64,000 bases of DNA from JANPPS01 sp965246925 (GTDB lineage: Bacteria; Pseudomonadota; Alphaproteobacteria; Acetobacterales; Acetobacteraceae): assembly GCA_965246925.1 (NCBI GenBank), contig OZ251994.1, positions 1,860,001-1,924,000 on the forward strand, written 5' to 3'. A program made the position numbers and the translations under genes. Under the pieces are notes generated by a model. It worked only from the letters and a program-made list of their open reading frames with translations, was not told the origin of the DNA and searched no databases. Shown here in pieces: positions 33,315-41,566 of the stretch. Position 1 is the stretch's first letter. Each line of letters begins with the position of its first letter.

Positions 33315-34228
33315 GAACGGCGCAGCCGAGGGTCGAGCACGGCGTTGAGCACGTCGGCTAAAAGAGTTAGGCCGATATAGAGCACGGCCAGGATCAGGAC
33401 GACGGCTTGGACGACCGGGAAGTCGCTTTTGCTGACGCTTTCGTAGGCGAGGAAGCCGATGCCGGGTAGGGCGAACACGCTTTCGACCACGATGGAGCCG
33501 CCGAGCATGAAGCCGAGCTGCACGGCGGCGATTGCCACGACGGGCAGGGCGGCGTTGCGGGCGGCGTGGCGGAGCACGATGCTCCAGGGGGACAGGCCGG
33601 AGGCTCGGGCGGTGCGGATGTAGTCGGCCCGCAGCGCCTCGATCATGCCGGATCGGGTGAGGCGCATGAGGGCAGGGATGGCCGAGAAGCTCAGGACGAG
33701 GGCGGGGAGGATGTAGCCGGTCCAGTCGTCGAGCCCGCCGATCGGAAGCCATTGCAGGCGGAGGCCGACGCCGATGATGAGCAGGAGTGCGAGCCAGAAG
33801 CTTGGGACGGCTTGGCCGAGCAGGGCGATGCCCATGAGCAGGCGGTCGAGGATGCGTCCCTCGTTCAGTGCGGCGAGGACGCCGGCCGGAAGGGCGATGA
33901 GGAGGGCCAGGCTGATACCGGCGGCGCCCAGGATCAGCGTGACGGGAAGGCGGGCGCGAATGAGCCCGGCGACCGGGGCGCGGAAGAGATAGGAGCGTCC
34001 GAGATCGCCGTGCAAGATGGACAGCGCCCAGTCCCGGAACTGGGTAGGCCAGGGCCGGTCGAGCCCGTAGGCGGTGCGGATGAGCGCCACGTCCTCCGCA
34101 GTCGCCTGCGGCCCGGCGACGGCGAGCGCCGGGTCACCGGCGATACGGGTGAGGGTGAAGCTGATGACGAGGACGGTGAGGCAGACCATGAGGGCGAGCA
34201 CGGCCCGGCGTAGGAGGAAGCGGGTCAT
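33311..34228 (-). CDS. Peptide ABC transporter permease (DppB/OppB type)
   Basis: Inner-membrane permease, 305 aa, beginning MTRFLLRRAVLALMVCLTVLVISFTLTRIAGDPA, the typical DppB start. YGLDRPWPTQFRDWALSILHGDLGRSY and the EAA loop IRTARASGLSPWSIVLRHAARNAALPVV are present. It is first in a four-gene leftward unit with two permeases and two ATPases. No periplasmic binding protein gene is found on either side, although such operons normally carry one; a binding protein must be encoded elsewhere. Substrate could be peptides, nickel or another compound of this family. Confidence 0.9.
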   Translation of the reverse strand: MTRFLLRRAVLALMVCLTVLVISFTLTRIAGDPALAVAGPQATAEDVALIRTAYGLDRPWPTQFRDWALSILHGDLGRSYLFRAPVAGLIRARLPVTLILGAAGISLALLIALPAGVLAALNEGRILDRLLMGIALLGQAVPSFWLALLLIIGVGLRLQWLPIGGLDDWTGYILPALVLSFSAIPALMRLTRSGMIEALRADYIRTARASGLSPWSIVLRHAARNAALPVVAIAAVQLGFMLGGSIVVESVFALPGIGFLAYESVSKSDFPVVQAVVLILAVLYIGLTLLADVLNAVLDPRLRRS

Positions 34229-34512
34229 AAAGGAGTGTTGCGTGTCATTTCGACGCCAGCGTGACGCAAATGAGCGCGCGCGGCTAGTTGTTCGTCTAGA
34301 TTGAGCGGCGTTATCCGCCTTGGCCGTAGAGCAATCTCGGGTTGAGGTTTGCGCAAAGGCACCGCTGCCTACAGCGGCGAGACATTTGGGGCGAATGCAT
34401 GCCATTAGGTCTCGTATCCGACGCGGACTCCTGATGCTGCATCCCTGGCGCGGAACCGCATCCTGCGGTCAGCCGAGTATCTGGCCATGACGGATGTGAA
34501 CTAACGAATAAA
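34229..34512. other. Intergenic region between the peptide transporter and groES
   Basis: About 284 bases between the divergent dppB-like and groES genes before the CIRCE site. It should hold the promoters for both. I could not identify a convincing sigma-32 promoter by eye and see no open reading frame with coding character. Confidence 0.4.
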
Positions 34513-34539
34513 TTAGCACTCTACCGTGGGGAGTGCTAA
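34513..34539. promoter_or_regulatory. CIRCE operator (HrcA-binding) upstream of groESL
   Basis: TTAGCACTC, nine bases (TACCGTGGG), GAGTGCTAA: a perfect match to the CIRCE consensus, 49 bases ahead of the groES start. HrcA represses chaperonin genes at this site, with GroEL as its folding cofactor. hrcA itself is not in the window. Confidence 0.96.
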
Positions 34540-34588
34540 CAGTCCGCTCAGGACATGATTTTCCGTCCGGTCCCGTTAGGAGCATTCC

Positions 34589-34903
34589 ATGAAATTCCGT
34601 CCGTTGCACGACCGCGTCGTGATCCGCCGCATTACGGCGCTCGAAAAGTCGCCCGGGGGTATCATCATTCCGGACACCGTCAAGGAGAAGCCGATGGAGG
34701 GTGAGGTCATTGCCGCCGGGCCGGGAGCGCGGAACGAGGCTGGGGTGCTGGTGGCACTCGACGTGAAGGCGGGGGACCGGGTGCTGTTCGGCAAGTGGTC
34801 GGGCACCGAGGTCAAGCTAGATGGTGAAGAGCTGATCATCATGAAGGAAAGCGATCTGATGGGCGTGATCGAAGGCGCCCCTGCAGTTCTTAAAGCGGCA
34901 TAA
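34589..34903 (+). CDS. groES: Co-chaperonin GroES
   Basis: The seven-subunit lid of the GroEL folding chamber, 104 aa. MKFRPLHDRVVIRRITALEKSPGGIIIPDTVKEKPMEGEVIAAGPGARNEAG covers the conserved beta-barrel and mobile loop (GGIIIPD). LFGKWSGTEVKLDGEELIIMKESDLMGVIE completes it. TAGGAG precedes the ATG, and the CIRCE element lies upstream. groEL starts 11 bases after its stop, with AAGGAA as ribosome-binding site, so the two form the usual operon. Confidence 0.97.
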   Translation: MKFRPLHDRVVIRRITALEKSPGGIIIPDTVKEKPMEGEVIAAGPGARNEAGVLVALDVKAGDRVLFGKWSGTEVKLDGEELIIMKESDLMGVIEGAPAVLKAA

Positions 34904-34914
34904 GGAACACGAAG

Positions 34915-36558
34915 ATGGCAGCTAAAGACGTTCGCTTCGGCGATGACGCACGAAGCCGCATGTTGCGCGGCGTTGATATTCTGGCCGACGCGGTCAAGGT
35001 TACGTTGGGGCCAAAGGGCCGCAATGTCGTGATCGACAAGAGCTATGGCGCGCCGCGCATCACCAAAGACGGTGTGACGGTGGCCAAGGAGATCGAACTT
35101 GCGGAGAAGTTCGAGAATATGGGCGCGCAGATGGTGCGTGAGGTCGCCTCCAAGACCAACGACATCGCCGGTGACGGCACGACATCGGCGATCGTGCTGG
35201 CGCAGGCGATCGTCCGGGAGGGCGGCAAGGCCGTCGCTGCCGGGATGGCGCCGATGGATCTTAAGCGCGGCGTGGACAAGGCTGTGGCGGCGCTAGTGGC
35301 CGAGCTCGCACTTCGCACGAAGAAGATCACGACGCAGGCCGAGACGGCGCAGGTTGGCACGATTTCGGCCAACGGTGAGACTGAAATCGGCCGCATGATC
35401 GCCGAGGCCATGCAGAAGGTTGGCAACGAGGGTGTGATCACCGTCGAGGAAGCCAAGGGTATGGATACCGAGCTGGAAGTCGTGGAAGGCATGCAGTTCG
35501 ACCGCGGTTACCTCAGCCCGTATTTCATCACTAATGCGGAGAAGATGACGGTCGATCTGGATAATCCTTACATCCTGATTCACGAAAAGAAGCTGTCGGG
35601 TCTGCAGGTGTTGTTGCCTCTGCTTGAGGCGGTTGTGCAGTCCGCGCGTCCGTTGCTGATCATTGCCGAGGATATCGAGGGTGAGGCGCTTGCCACCTTG
35701 GTCGTGAACAAGTTGCGCGGCGGGCTGAAGGTTGCGGCAGTGAAAGCACCGGGCTTTGGCGACCGGCGGAAAGCGATGCTGGAAGACATCGCCGTGCTGA
35801 CGGGCGGGCAGGTGATCAGCGAGGATCTGGGCATCAAGCTCGAGAGCGTGACGCTGCAGATGCTGGGGCAGGCCAAGCGAGTGCTGATCGAAAAAGAGAA
35901 CACGACCGTGATTGAGGGCGCTGGCGCAAGCGACGCGATCAAGGGCCGTTGCGAGCAGATCCGGGCGCAAGTGGAGGAGACCACGAGCGACTATGACAAG
36001 GAAAAGCTGCAGGAGCGATTGGCGAAGCTCGCCGGTGGCGTGGCCGTCATCCGTGTCGGTGGCAGCACCGAGGTCGAGGTGAAGGAGCGTAAGGACCGGG
36101 TCGATGACGCGCTGCATGCGACGCGCGCGGCGGTGGAAGAGGGCATCGTGCCCGGCGGCGGCGTCGCCTTGGCGCGGGCGTCGTTGATCCTTGCGAACCT
36201 CAATGCCGATAACGAGGATCAGAAGTTCGGCATCGAAATCGTGCGTAAGGCAGTACAGGCCCCGCTGCGGCAGATTGCGGCCAATGCTGGTGAAGACGGG
36301 GCGGTGATTGGGGGTAAGGTGCTGGAGAACAGCACTTATGCTTTCGGATATGACGCGCAGTCCGGCCAGTATAAGGATATGGTCGCCGCCGGTATCATTG
36401 ATCCGACGAAGGTGGTCCGGGTTGCGCTACAGAATGCCGCTTCAGTTGCGGGCTTGCTGATTACGACTGAGGCTATGGTTGCGGAACGTCCGGAGAAGCG
36501 GGCCGCGTCGATGCCGCAGGGTGGTGGCATGGGCGGCATGGGCGACATGGACTACTAA
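34915..36558 (+). CDS. groEL: Chaperonin GroEL
   Basis: The 60-kDa chaperonin that encloses and folds non-native proteins with GroES and ATP. The 547-aa sequence has the nucleotide-binding DGTTSAIVLAQAIVREG, the catalytic-region VTLGPKGRNVVIDKSYGAPRITKDGVTVAKEI, the apical domain (EGMQFDRGYLSPYFITNAEKM) and a C-terminal GGM tail (MPQGGGMGGMGDMDY). Length and motifs are normal. Just downstream an IS4-family element splits a palindrome (arms at 36571-36579 and 38068-38076) that may have been the operon's terminator hairpin. Confidence 0.98.
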   Translation: MAAKDVRFGDDARSRMLRGVDILADAVKVTLGPKGRNVVIDKSYGAPRITKDGVTVAKEIELAEKFENMGAQMVREVASKTNDIAGDGTTSAIVLAQAIVREGGKAVAAGMAPMDLKRGVDKAVAALVAELALRTKKITTQAETAQVGTISANGETEIGRMIAEAMQKVGNEGVITVEEAKGMDTELEVVEGMQFDRGYLSPYFITNAEKMTVDLDNPYILIHEKKLSGLQVLLPLLEAVVQSARPLLIIAEDIEGEALATLVVNKLRGGLKVAAVKAPGFGDRRKAMLEDIAVLTGGQVISEDLGIKLESVTLQMLGQAKRVLIEKENTTVIEGAGASDAIKGRCEQIRAQVEETTSDYDKEKLQERLAKLAGGVAVIRVGGSTEVEVKERKDRVDDALHATRAAVEEGIVPGGGVALARASLILANLNADNEDQKFGIEIVRKAVQAPLRQIAANAGEDGAVIGGKVLENSTYAFGYDAQSGQYKDMVAAGIIDPTKVVRVALQNAASVAGLLITTEAMVAERPEKRAASMPQGGGMGGMGDMDY

Positions 36559-36576
36559 CGGCGTAGGGTGCCCTCT

Positions 36577-36587
36577 CCCTTGTCGGG
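36577..36587. repeat. Target site duplication, left copy of the IS element
   Basis: CCCTTGTCGGG, identical to 38060-38070 on the other side of the element. An 11-base duplication is within the 9-13-base range typical of the IS4 family. Confidence 0.85.
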
Positions 36588-38059
36588 CTACGGCGGTCAC
36601 GCATGTGCGAATCAATTTTGACTGGCGTTCGGGTTGGTTTTCCGAATCCATGACTGGTGTTCATGGAGCGATTCGCATGAGTGATGACACCCTTGGTTCC
36701 TTTGGCGACGCGCGGTTGCGGCGGGTAGGTGCGCGTTTGCTGGCGGCGATGCAGAACGCGCCCACGATGTGTTTGCATGCTCTGGCTGAGACCCGCAACG
36801 AGGCTCTCCGCTTTGGTCAGTTCCTCGACAACCCGGCCGTGAGTGCGGACGAGATGCTGGTGCATACGGGCCGGGTCACTGGCCGACGCGCGGCCGGCCG
36901 GCATGTGTTGGCGGTTCAGGACACGACCGAGCTGCACTTCGCCTCGCACGGGGCGAGCAAGCGGGGGTTCGGCCGGGCAGGCAACGGAGAGGACATCGGC
37001 CTGTTCCTGCATCCGACGGTCGCCGTCGATGCTGCCACGGGCGGCGTGATCGGCCTTGTGGGTGCCCAGGTGCTCAACCGGACCGAGGGCCTGGTGGCCG
37101 ACCGTAACACCCGGGCCGCCGATGCCAAGGAGTCGCGCCGTTGGCTGGCGGGGGCCGAAACCGCCGCGGCCGTTCTGGAGGACGCGGCGCTGGTGACGGT
37201 CGTCGCCGACCGCGAGAGCGACATCTACGACCAGTTCGCCCGCCGGCCCGAAGGTGCCCACCTCCTGTGCCGGGCGGCACAAGACCGGGCCTTGACGACC
37301 GGGTCGCGGCTGTTCGCCAGTTGTGCATCGTGGCCCGAGCAGGACCGCGTCTGTATCGAGATACCCGCGCGCGGGCCGCGTCCGGCGCGCTCGGCCCAGG
37401 TTGCGATCCGGTTCGGCGAGGTCACGCTGAGACGCCCGGCCAAAGCGGCCCGGAGCCTGGCCGAAACGGTGACCTTGCGCGTCGTGGACGTGCGCGAGGT
37501 CGGGGTGCCGGAGGCAATGACGGAGGATAAGGATGCGGTGCATTGGTGCCTGCTGACGACGCATGCCGTGCCGGATGTGACGCGGGCCCGCGAGATCGTC
37601 GGCTGGTATCGGCTGCGCTGGACGATCGAGCAGGTGTTCCGCACGCTCAAGAGTGCCGGGGCAGAAGCGGAGAACTCGCAAGTCGTCGAGGCACGACGCT
37701 ACGTCAAGCTGGCGGTGACGGCGCTGATCGCGGCGGTGCGGATCGTGCAGATCGTGGTAGGGCGCGACGCCGCGACCGGCCAGCCGCTGAGCGACGCAGC
37801 CGATCCAGCCGACACGCCGATGCTGAAGTCGTGCTGCGCCAAGCTCGAAGGCCGGACGGCGGCGCTGAAGAACCCCCATGCCGACGACACGCTGGCCTGG
37901 TTCGCCTGGATCGTCGCCCGCCTCGGCGGCTGGTCCGGATACCACTCGAGAGGCTACAAGCCGCCCGGACCCAAGATCATCGCCCGAGGAGTGCTGAAAC
38001 TCGACGGGATCAAACAAGGGTGGGCCCTCGCTCATTCCGCAAATGTGTGACTCCCGTAG
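36588..38059 (+). mobile_element. IS4-family insertion sequence, 1472 bp, complete
   Basis: Terminal inverted repeats: the left end begins CTACGGCGGTCACGCATG (36588), and the right end read from the other strand begins CTACGGGAGTCACACATT (38059), 18 of about 22 positions matching. Both ends are flanked by the 11-base direct repeat CCCTTGTCGGG. One intact transposase fills the element, whose stop codon lies inside the right inverted repeat. Removing the element and one repeat restores a perfect palindrome with 9-base arms and a TTGTC loop. The element looks recent and potentially active. The family member name cannot be given without a database. Confidence 0.92.
36677..38050 (+). CDS. IS4 family transposase
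   Basis: Catalyses cut-and-paste movement of the element that encodes it. The 457-aa protein starts with a Tn5-type DNA-binding segment (LGSFGDARLRRVGARLLAAM). DDE residues are likely the Asp of VLAVQDTTEL, the Asp of VVADRESDIYD and the Glu of WTIEQVFRTLK; YRLRWTIEQVFRTLK fits the IS4 signature Y-(2)-R-(3)-E-(6)-K exactly. ATG 36677 has GGAG eight to nine bases upstream; an ATG at 36650 is the alternative. The frame is uninterrupted. Confidence 0.93.
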   Translation: MSDDTLGSFGDARLRRVGARLLAAMQNAPTMCLHALAETRNEALRFGQFLDNPAVSADEMLVHTGRVTGRRAAGRHVLAVQDTTELHFASHGASKRGFGRAGNGEDIGLFLHPTVAVDAATGGVIGLVGAQVLNRTEGLVADRNTRAADAKESRRWLAGAETAAAVLEDAALVTVVADRESDIYDQFARRPEGAHLLCRAAQDRALTTGSRLFASCASWPEQDRVCIEIPARGPRPARSAQVAIRFGEVTLRRPAKAARSLAETVTLRVVDVREVGVPEAMTEDKDAVHWCLLTTHAVPDVTRAREIVGWYRLRWTIEQVFRTLKSAGAEAENSQVVEARRYVKLAVTALIAAVRIVQIVVGRDAATGQPLSDAADPADTPMLKSCCAKLEGRTAALKNPHADDTLAWFAWIVARLGGWSGYHSRGYKPPGPKIIARGVLKLDGIKQGWALAHSANV

Positions 38060-38070
38060 CCCTTGTCGGG
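38060..38070. repeat. Target site duplication, right copy of the IS element
   Basis: CCCTTGTCGGG, the partner of 36577-36587. It is followed by AGAGGG, completing the right arm GGGAGAGGG of the interrupted palindrome. Confidence 0.85.
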
Positions 38071-38289
38071 AGAGGGTGCTCGGCTGTCCGTCAAGCAAGC
38101 TACATAATTATCTGGTTTATCAACGACAATCATTTTTGGGCTGTCTTTCGTCAGGTCTTGATTGGAAGAGGGCCCGCTGAGCAACTTATTCGTTGCGCCT
38201 CATCTTAATTGCATCTTATTCTCGCACGACGGGGCGCAAGGCTGAGCTTACGCCGCCGGCGGTTTTCGTCCAGGAGAAGCGACACATTC

Positions 38290-40311
38290 ATGCATGAACT
38301 GCGGTTGCTGCTCCTTCCGGAGCTTGATCCGCGGCTGGTGCTTCTGGCCACCGCCTCAGCCGGCCTGGGCGCTTTCTTTGCGCGGAGCGCGTTGTCAGCG
38401 CGGGGCGTGGCGTTCGGCTGGAGGCAGTTTGGCTGGCTGGTTGGCGGAGCGCTAGCGCTTGGGGCGGCAGCGACCGTTGCGTATTTAATATTGATTTGGG
38501 GTGTTGTACCCTATTTCTACCCATCCAGCGGTCCAGCAGGCGATGCCGTGGCGTTGGCGGTAGCGGGGTTGAGCGGCTTGTTCGCTTTGGTGGTAGCGTT
38601 GCTGGGCCTGGTAGGTGTCGCGGTGGATTACCGGCTCGCACGGTTGGCGCGGCGGGAGAATGACCGCATGCGCCAACTAGCAGATAGCGCGCTGGAGGGT
38701 ATCATGGTGGCGCGCAACGGCGCCATCCTGGATGCCAACACTGCGTTCTGCAGTTTAGTCGGTGAGACGATGGCGAGCCTACGGCACCGCCGGGTCGCGA
38801 CATTGTTCAGGGCAGCGCCGGGCGAGGCAGGGCCGTGGTGCGACGCCGGACCGCAAGCGGCGCAGCGGCAAGACGCGGAGCTGAGGACGGCCGATGGCGT
38901 CTATATTCCGGTCGAGGTTCTGTCCCGCATCATCCAGTATCAGGATGGCCCTTTTCGGGACCGCCCCGCCCAGGTGTTGGCCGTGCGGGATATCCGGGAG
39001 CGGCGAAGCGCGGAGAACCGCATAAGGCACCTAGCTCATCACGACGGCCTGACCAATCTTGCGAACCGCATCCTGCTGCGCCAGCGGATGGAGCAGGCGC
39101 TGGCAACCGCGGCGGAGACTGGGAGGTCCGTGGGTGTGCTTTGCCTAGATTTGGACCGGTTCAAGGCGGTGAATGACGGGTACGGCCACAAGGTGGGCGA
39201 TCTTCTGCTGGCCCAAGTTGCCGAGCGGCTTCGGGTTACCGCCGATCCACAGCATACCGTGGCGCGCACTGGCGGGGACGAATTTGTCATCTTGCAAACC
39301 ACCGGCCCGCAGCCGATGACGGCTGTGATGCTCGCGGACCGGCTGACGCGGTCTTTATCCGCGCCGTTTGACCTGAACGGCGCGGCCGCGCATATCGGGG
39401 TCAGTATCGGGATTGCGCTTTATCCGCGTGACGGCTTGGATGCGGATACGCTCCTGCATAACGCGGACCTAGCGCTTTACCGTGCCAAGGCGGACGGCAA
39501 GGGCGTGACCTGCACGTTCGATACGGACATGGATACCAAACTGCGGGACCGTCAGCTGCTGGAGGCGGATTTGCGGGCTTCGCTGGGCGGTTCGGATTTC
39601 GAACTGCTCTATCAGCCGCAGTTTGGACGGCGCAGCCGTGGCGTGGTGGGGTTCGAGGCTTTGCTGCGGTGGAACCATCCGGCACGCGGGCAGGTCGGGC
39701 CGGCTGATTTCATCGAGGTGGCCGAGGCTACCGGGCTGATCGTGCCGCTCGGTACTTGGGCGCTGGAGACGGCCTGCCGGGAGGCCGTGACGTGGCCGGA
39801 TGCGTGCTCGGTTGCGGTCAATCTCTCGCCGATTCAGTTCAGAGGCTATGACCTGGTTGCGGTGATCAAGCGAATATTGACGAACACCGGGCTGGCACCG
39901 CATCGGCTGGATCTGGAGATCACTGAAAGTTTGTTGAATCAAGACAGAGATCACACCATGCGGATCCTGCAAGACATCAGGGCGTTGGGGGTTAAGATCA
40001 CTCTGGACGGGTTTGGCACCGGGTTGTCCAACCTGAGTTCATTGCAACGCTTTCCGCTGGACAAGCTGAAAATTGATCGCTCGTTCATTGAGCCGCTCGG
40101 CACCAGCCCGGCGGCCGAGGCTATCGTGTGGGCGATCGTTGCGCTGAGCCAGAGTCTGCGGCTGGCCGTGACGGCCGAGGGTGTCGAGACGGAGCAGCAA
40201 CTGAAGCTTCTGCAGGAGATCTCATGCGGCACGATGCAGGGCTATCTCTTGGGCCGGCCGGTCCCGGCTGGAATGGTCGGCCGCTATCTGCCTGCGGCAG
40301 CTGTCGCTTAG
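38290..40311 (+). CDS. Membrane-bound PAS-GGDEF-EAL protein
   Basis: A 673-aa protein with three to four N-terminal hydrophobic segments (to about residue 115), a PAS-like domain (LADSALEGIMVARNGAILDANTAFCSLVGE), a GGDEF domain and an EAL domain. GGDEF is intact at G328-F332 (TGGDEFVI), so c-di-GMP synthesis is plausible. The EAL domain keeps E456 (FEALLRW), the Asn of NLSPIQF, the Glu of LEITESLL, the Lys of KIDRSFI and the Glu of AEGVET, but the canonical DDFGTG is DGFGTG (D573-G574). Loss of the second metal-binding Asp suggests weakened phosphodiesterase activity. The start is taken at ATG 38290; 38209 is possible. Confidence 0.88.
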   Translation: MHELRLLLLPELDPRLVLLATASAGLGAFFARSALSARGVAFGWRQFGWLVGGALALGAAATVAYLILIWGVVPYFYPSSGPAGDAVALAVAGLSGLFALVVALLGLVGVAVDYRLARLARRENDRMRQLADSALEGIMVARNGAILDANTAFCSLVGETMASLRHRRVATLFRAAPGEAGPWCDAGPQAAQRQDAELRTADGVYIPVEVLSRIIQYQDGPFRDRPAQVLAVRDIRERRSAENRIRHLAHHDGLTNLANRILLRQRMEQALATAAETGRSVGVLCLDLDRFKAVNDGYGHKVGDLLLAQVAERLRVTADPQHTVARTGGDEFVILQTTGPQPMTAVMLADRLTRSLSAPFDLNGAAAHIGVSIGIALYPRDGLDADTLLHNADLALYRAKADGKGVTCTFDTDMDTKLRDRQLLEADLRASLGGSDFELLYQPQFGRRSRGVVGFEALLRWNHPARGQVGPADFIEVAEATGLIVPLGTWALETACREAVTWPDACSVAVNLSPIQFRGYDLVAVIKRILTNTGLAPHRLDLEITESLLNQDRDHTMRILQDIRALGVKITLDGFGTGLSNLSSLQRFPLDKLKIDRSFIEPLGTSPAAEAIVWAIVALSQSLRLAVTAEGVETEQQLKLLQEISCGTMQGYLLGRPVPAGMVGRYLPAAAVA

Positions 40312-40314
40312 GGG

Positions 40315-41544
40315 TCAGGCCCACAAGCCCGCTACTGCACCGCTGAGACAGGTGGCGATGGTGCCGGAGACGAGTGAGCGGAAGCCGAGTGCGGAGATTT
40401 CCGCGCGGCGTTCTGGCACCATGGCCGAGAGGCCGCCGACCAGGATGCCGAGGCTACCAAGGTTGGCGAAGCCGCACAGCGCGTAGGTCATGATGGTACG
40501 AGAGCGGGCGCTGAGCGCTTGATCAGGCAAGGAAGCCAGGTCCACGTAAGCTACGAACTCATTCAGCACTGTCTTGGTGCTCATCAACAGGGCAGCCGCC
40601 GATGTTTCGGGCCACGGAATGCCGATCAGCCACATGACCGGGCGGAGGGGCCATGCCACCAATGCCTGCAGGGTCAGCTTGGGTTCGACTGGAATGGATG
40701 CCAAAACGTGATTGCAGAGCGTAACCAACGCTACCGCAACCAAGAGGGTGGTGAGAATGGCGACGAGCGGGCCCACGCCGTCCGCAATGCCGCGGATAAG
40801 GGCGTCCATCGTGCTTAAGGCGCGGTTTTCGGTCACGAGCGCTTTGCCCTGACTGGCTTGCCCGAATGGCACCATGAGGGCCGCCACGGCCAGGGCGGCC
40901 GGCGTGCTGATGACGGAGGCGGCCAAGATGCTGCCGAGCGCATCAGGCAGCACGGGGTGAAGTACGCTTGCGTAGAGGACCATGACGGTTCCAGCGACCC
41001 CGGCCATACCGCAGGTCATCATTGCGAACAGCTCACCCCGCTGCATGCGGGCGAGGTAGGGCCGGACGAGGAGCGGCGCCTCGATCATACCAAGGAAGAT
41101 GTGGACCGCGGCTGCGAGTGCCAAAGCGCCGTCAATCCCGAGGATGCGCCGAAGAAGCCAGGCGAAGGCGGCCGTGAGACGCTGCAATAGGCCCCAATGG
41201 AATAGCACTGAGCTGAGGGCGCTGACGATTAATACGAGGGGAAGGATTTTCAGCGCGAGGATCAGGCCGTTGCCAGGTGATGCCATGGTGAACGGAGGAG
41301 GGCCGCCGCCAAGGTAGCCGAATAGGAAGATAGTGCCCGCATCGGCCGCCGTCTGCAGCGTATCCGCGAAGGCATCGAGCAGCAGCACGGCCGAACGTGC
41401 CGGTGGAAAACCTAGCAGGAGCGCGGAAAGCCCCCATTGCAGCGCAAGACCACCGATCACGACTCGCCATGGAATTTCATGGCGGTCGCTAGTTAGAAGC
41501 CAGGCTGCGCCGAGCAATACTACATATCCAAACGCCGCCTGCAT
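40315..41544 (-). CDS. NupC family concentrative nucleoside transporter
   Basis: An inner-membrane cation-coupled nucleoside importer (CNT family), 409 aa. Seen: AGTIFLFGYLGGG, LPLVLIVSALSSVLFHWGLLQRL, GALALAAAVHIFLGMIEAPLLVRPYLARMQRGELFAMMTCGMAGVAGTVMVLYA and SAAALLMSTKTVLNEFVAYVDL, including the nucleoside-contacting EAPL and STKTVLNEFVAY motifs. Many hydrophobic segments span the whole length. ATG 41544 (MQAAFGYVVLLG) has AGGGTGG upstream. It follows the diguanylate cyclase gene by 22 bases on the same strand. Confidence 0.9.
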   Translation of the reverse strand: MQAAFGYVVLLGAAWLLTSDRHEIPWRVVIGGLALQWGLSALLLGFPPARSAVLLLDAFADTLQTAADAGTIFLFGYLGGGPPPFTMASPGNGLILALKILPLVLIVSALSSVLFHWGLLQRLTAAFAWLLRRILGIDGALALAAAVHIFLGMIEAPLLVRPYLARMQRGELFAMMTCGMAGVAGTVMVLYASVLHPVLPDALGSILAASVISTPAALAVAALMVPFGQASQGKALVTENRALSTMDALIRGIADGVGPLVAILTTLLVAVALVTLCNHVLASIPVEPKLTLQALVAWPLRPVMWLIGIPWPETSAAALLMSTKTVLNEFVAYVDLASLPDQALSARSRTIMTYALCGFANLGSLGILVGGLSAMVPERRAEISALGFRSLVSGTIATCLSGAVAGLWA

Positions 41545-41566
41545 TGCGCCACCCTTGTCGCGGCGC

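Noticed and set aside
36481..36676. Long N-terminal extension of the transposase frame into groEL
   Set aside because: It overlaps the end of groEL and the IS inverted repeat; a start inside the element at 36677 (or 36650) fits better.
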